Shown here piece after piece: positions 61,818 to 64,000 of a stretch of 64,000 nucleotides of DNA (position 1 is the first letter of the stretch; every line of letters begins with the position of its first letter). The position numbers and the translations under genes were made by a program. Origin of the DNA: Haloactinospora alba (lineage in GTDB: Bacteria > Actinomycetota > Actinomycetes > Streptosporangiales > Streptosporangiaceae); the NCBI RefSeq assembly GCF_006717075.1, contig NZ_VFQC01000001.1, positions 3,519,501 to 3,583,500 on the forward strand, read 5' to 3'. The notes beneath the pieces were generated by a model. The model did no database searches. It had not been told where the DNA came from and worked only from the letters and a program-made list of their open reading frames with translations.

Positions 61818-64000
61818 ATGCCCGCACCCGCACACCCGCGAGGGTGGCTCGCTTCGATCGCGGTGGCCACCGCCGCCGTCACGACCGCAGCGCTGCTGCA
61901 CACCCCCGCCCACGCCGAACAGAACAGCAGCCCCGACACCCAGGACGTGCCGTCCGGCGATTCCTGGCAGCCCGACGAGGAGGTCGACCGGGACCCCTCG
62001 GGTGGCGAGCCGCCCGAGGAGGACTGGAAGCAACCCCACGAACGCGAGGCCGACCAGCAGGACGGCCTGTCAGCCCAGGACACCGACATCGACGCCGAGG
62101 ATTCCTGTGATGATGGCACCAACCGCGGCGTCCAGGACCACTACCCCCTCCAGCGCCACCAGATCAGCGACCGCCTGGAACTGGACGTCAACCTGGAGAA
62201 CGGCAACACCGTCCTGCGCCACCGCGAGCTGACCATCCCCGGCACCGGCATCGACCTGTCGCTGTCCAGCGTCTACAACAGCCAGGACCTGGGCACCAAC
62301 GGGTGGAAGCTCAACACCGGCACCGACGTGGGCCTGGACTTCATCACCGACTCCGACGACGTCGTCTTCCGCGGACCCTCCGGGTTCTGCGAGACCTTCA
62401 CCGACCAGGGCGACGGGACATTCGCGTCTCCGGAGGACATGGAAGCCGACCTGGAGGAATTGGACAACGGCCGCTACGCCCTGACCTTCCACCAGGGCCC
62501 CTACGCCGACCAGATGTGGACCTTCACCGCCGACGGGTGGCTATATGCCCAAAGCGACCACAACGGCAACACCACCACCCTCAACTACGACGACGACGGC
62601 CTGATCACCTCCATCACCGATGACCAGGACCGCGTCACCGAACTCGACTGGCACCAGAACCGCATCGGACTCACCGAGATCACCGACCCCACCGGAGCCA
62701 CCGCCGCCGACTACTCCTACAACGCCGACGGGCAACTCACCGAAATCACCGACCGCGCCGGCAACGACATCACCTTCGCCTACGACGACAACAACCACCT
62801 GTCCGAGATCACCAACGCCCGCGGCCACACCTGGAACCTCGACCACGACACCGCGGGCCAACTCACCGAGCTGGACCAGCCGGTCACCGGAGACGAACGC
62901 GCCGTGACCACCTACGACCACGGCGAGGCCGAAACCGAGGTCACCGACCCGCGCGGCAACACCTCCACCCACACCTTCGACGAGCAGGGCCGCCAGGAAG
63001 AGGCCACCGACCCCGAGGGCAACACCCGCTCGACCACCTGGACCGCCGCGGCCTCGGTGGCCGCCGCCACCGACCCCGCCGGAGCCTCCACCACCTACGA
63101 CTACGACGACCTCAACAACATGGTCGGCACCCAGCTGCCCTCCGGCGCCGAATACCAGATCGGATACGCCGATTCGGCCAACCCGCACAAACCCACCTCC
63201 ATCACCGCTCCCGAGGAGGAGGTGGAGCTGGACTACGACGACCGCGGCAACCTCACCCAGATCCGCCGCCCCGGCGCCGAGGAGCCCGAACAGAGTCTGG
63301 AGTACAACAACAACGGCACCCTGGCCTCCCAAACCAACGGCCAAGGCGCCAAAACCGAGTTCTCCTACGACGAGGACGGCAACCTCACCGAAATCGACCA
63401 ACCCGACCCGCTGGGCACCACCAGCTTCACCTACGACGCCCTGTCCCGGGTCACCAGCGTCACCGACGGCAACGGCACCACCCTCGAGTACGCCTACGAC
63501 AAGCTCGACCGCGTGGTCGAGATCGTCCACGACGGCGACATCCGGCAATCCACCGAATACAACCCCAACGGCGACGTCACCGCCACCCACACCCCCCAGG
63601 CCACCGTGGCCCACGCCTACAACAAACGCGGCGAGGTCGCCAACACCGGCCGCGACGACGGCCAGGACCACGAGTCCTACGACTACACCTACGACCAGGC
63701 CGGCAACCTCACCTCGCTGAGTGAACACGGCGCCACCACCGACTACGCCTACGACACCGCCAACCGGCTGACCACCGTCACCGACGACTCCGGCGGCGAG
63801 ACCACCATCGGCTACGACGAGGCCGGCAACCGCGACGAGATCACCTTCCCCGACGGGGCCACCCAGAGCCTGGACCACAACGAGGCCGGGCTCCTCACCG
63901 AGTCGGTGATGGCCAACGCCGACGGTGACACCCTGGCCGAGGCCGCCTACTCCTACACCGACGACGACGGCCAGGACACCACCAAGCTGCAGTCGCGCAC
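61818..64000 (+). CDS. Secreted YD/RHS-repeat protein (WapA-like), 3' end beyond window
   Basis: From ATG 61818 (AGGTGAGGA upstream) the frame is open for 727 codons to the window edge. A signal peptide (about 1-33, AHA cleavage) leads to an acidic linker, a beta domain with DRLELDVNLENGN, and then many ~20-residue YD repeats: FAYDDNNHLSEIT, YDYDDLNN, YAYDKLDRVVEI, YDQAGNLTSL, YDEAGNRDEI. YD repeats form the shell of Rhs/WapA contact-dependent toxins, whose variable C-terminal toxin and immunity gene would lie to the right. The repeats are Asp/Thr-rich. Together with the nearby integrase remnant, this suggests an accessory locus. Toxin type cannot be seen. Confidence 0.9.
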   Translation, partial: MPAPAHPRGWLASIAVATAAVTTAALLHTPAHAEQNSSPDTQDVPSGDSWQPDEEVDRDPSGGEPPEEDWKQPHEREADQQDGLSAQDTDIDAEDSCDDGTNRGVQDHYPLQRHQISDRLELDVNLENGNTVLRHRELTIPGTGIDLSLSSVYNSQDLGTNGWKLNTGTDVGLDFITDSDDVVFRGPSGFCETFTDQGDGTFASPEDMEADLEELDNGRYALTFHQGPYADQMWTFTADGWLYAQSDHNGNTTTLNYDDDGLITSITDDQDRVTELDWHQNRIGLTEITDPTGATAADYSYNADGQLTEITDRAGNDITFAYDDNNHLSEITNARGHTWNLDHDTAGQLTELDQPVTGDERAVTTYDHGEAETEVTDPRGNTSTHTFDEQGRQEEATDPEGNTRSTTWTAAASVAAATDPAGASTTYDYDDLNNMVGTQLPSGAEYQIGYADSANPHKPTSITAPEEEVELDYDDRGNLTQIRRPGAEEPEQSLEYNNNGTLASQTNGQGAKTEFSYDEDGNLTEIDQPDPLGTTSFTYDALSRVTSVTDGNGTTLEYAYDKLDRVVEIVHDGDIRQSTEYNPNGDVTATHTPQATVAHAYNKRGEVANTGRDDGQDHESYDYTYDQAGNLTSLSEHGATTDYAYDTANRLTTVTDDSGGETTIGYDEAGNRDEITFPDGATQSLDHNEAGLLTESVMANADGDTLAEAAYSYTDDDGQDTTKLQSR

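Noticed and set aside
62541-63878. A 445-codon minus-strand frame rich in Gly and Val opposite the YD-repeat gene
   Set aside because: It is the antisense shadow of the YD repeats; composition is repetitive Gly/Val/Asp and has no start signal or domain.
62500-64000. Regular short repeats considered as a CRISPR array
   Set aside because: The periodicity is in-frame coding sequence of YD motifs; the DNA repeats are degenerate and lack identical direct repeats with unique spacers.

Overview
The window is about 70% GC with an actinomycete gene style: GTG starts, GGAGG-type ribosome binding sites, many overlapping ATGA junctions, PknG/FHA signalling, a tandem P450 pair and type-C two-component systems. 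Gene content suggests a Nocardiopsis/Streptomonospora-type actinobacterium (Nocardiopsaceae); this is an inference from family resemblance, not a database match. Both edges cut genes: a SulP anion transporter on the left and a secreted YD/RHS-repeat protein on the right.

Regions. (1) 1-12300: SulP transporter; a four-gene overlapping operon pknG-VWA-FHA-glnX-like; a small membrane protein with a NarL-type two-component system; an FNT channel convergent with an HdeD-like protein; a 60-residue secreted peptide. (2) 12400-20260: MFS transporter, a merR-prfC overlapping pair, and TetR/acyl-CoA dehydrogenase and PadR/membrane-protein divergent pairs with visible palindromic operators. (3) 20470-26360: a compact, apparently orphan biosynthetic operon: class III aminotransferase, a single-module NRPS with a heterocyclization domain (Cy-A-PCP), a type II thioesterase and a SnoaL-like protein, behind a near-consensus promoter. 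(4) 26900-36330: MarR with a frameshifted MFS pump, a second two-component system whose kinase carries a C-terminal membrane-anchored outside domain, a PAF-acetylhydrolase-like lipase, an ABC exporter and a transmembrane Ser/Thr kinase. (5) 36590-42180: overlapping P450 pair resembling CYP157-CYP154 (the first lacks ExxR), then a copper operon copZ-small protein-copA under a CsoR-type operator. (6) 42290-50540: acetyltransferases, a NaChBac-like channel with an unusual filter, a 1.03 kb IS5-like element, an alanine/cation symporter, a NarK-like MFS protein, an AviRa-like methyltransferase and an SDR remnant. (7) 50548-60100: ABC-F ATPase, flavin-barrel oxidoreductase, S4 RNA-binding protein, a tRNA Glu-Asp-Phe operon, a phosphoesterase, a minimal zincin, two MFS transporters, PspC and HxlR. 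(8) 60267-64000: tRNA-Lys flanked by a decayed tyrosine integrase, then a WapA-like YD-repeat protein.

The most striking structural signal is a small mobile-element family. One IS5-like element and two ~160 bp MITE-like elements in opposite orientation all carry the end TAGGTCCTGTTT, and all three sit exactly at the TAG stop codon of a gene. The IS lies between the symporter's stop codon and its intrinsic terminator. Other leads are the orphan Cy-A-PCP operon, the MerR-controlled prfC/16164 pair with matching operator-promoter sites, three TATACAT boxes phased at exactly 30 bp, and a perfect 28 bp palindrome just upstream of the YD-repeat gene.
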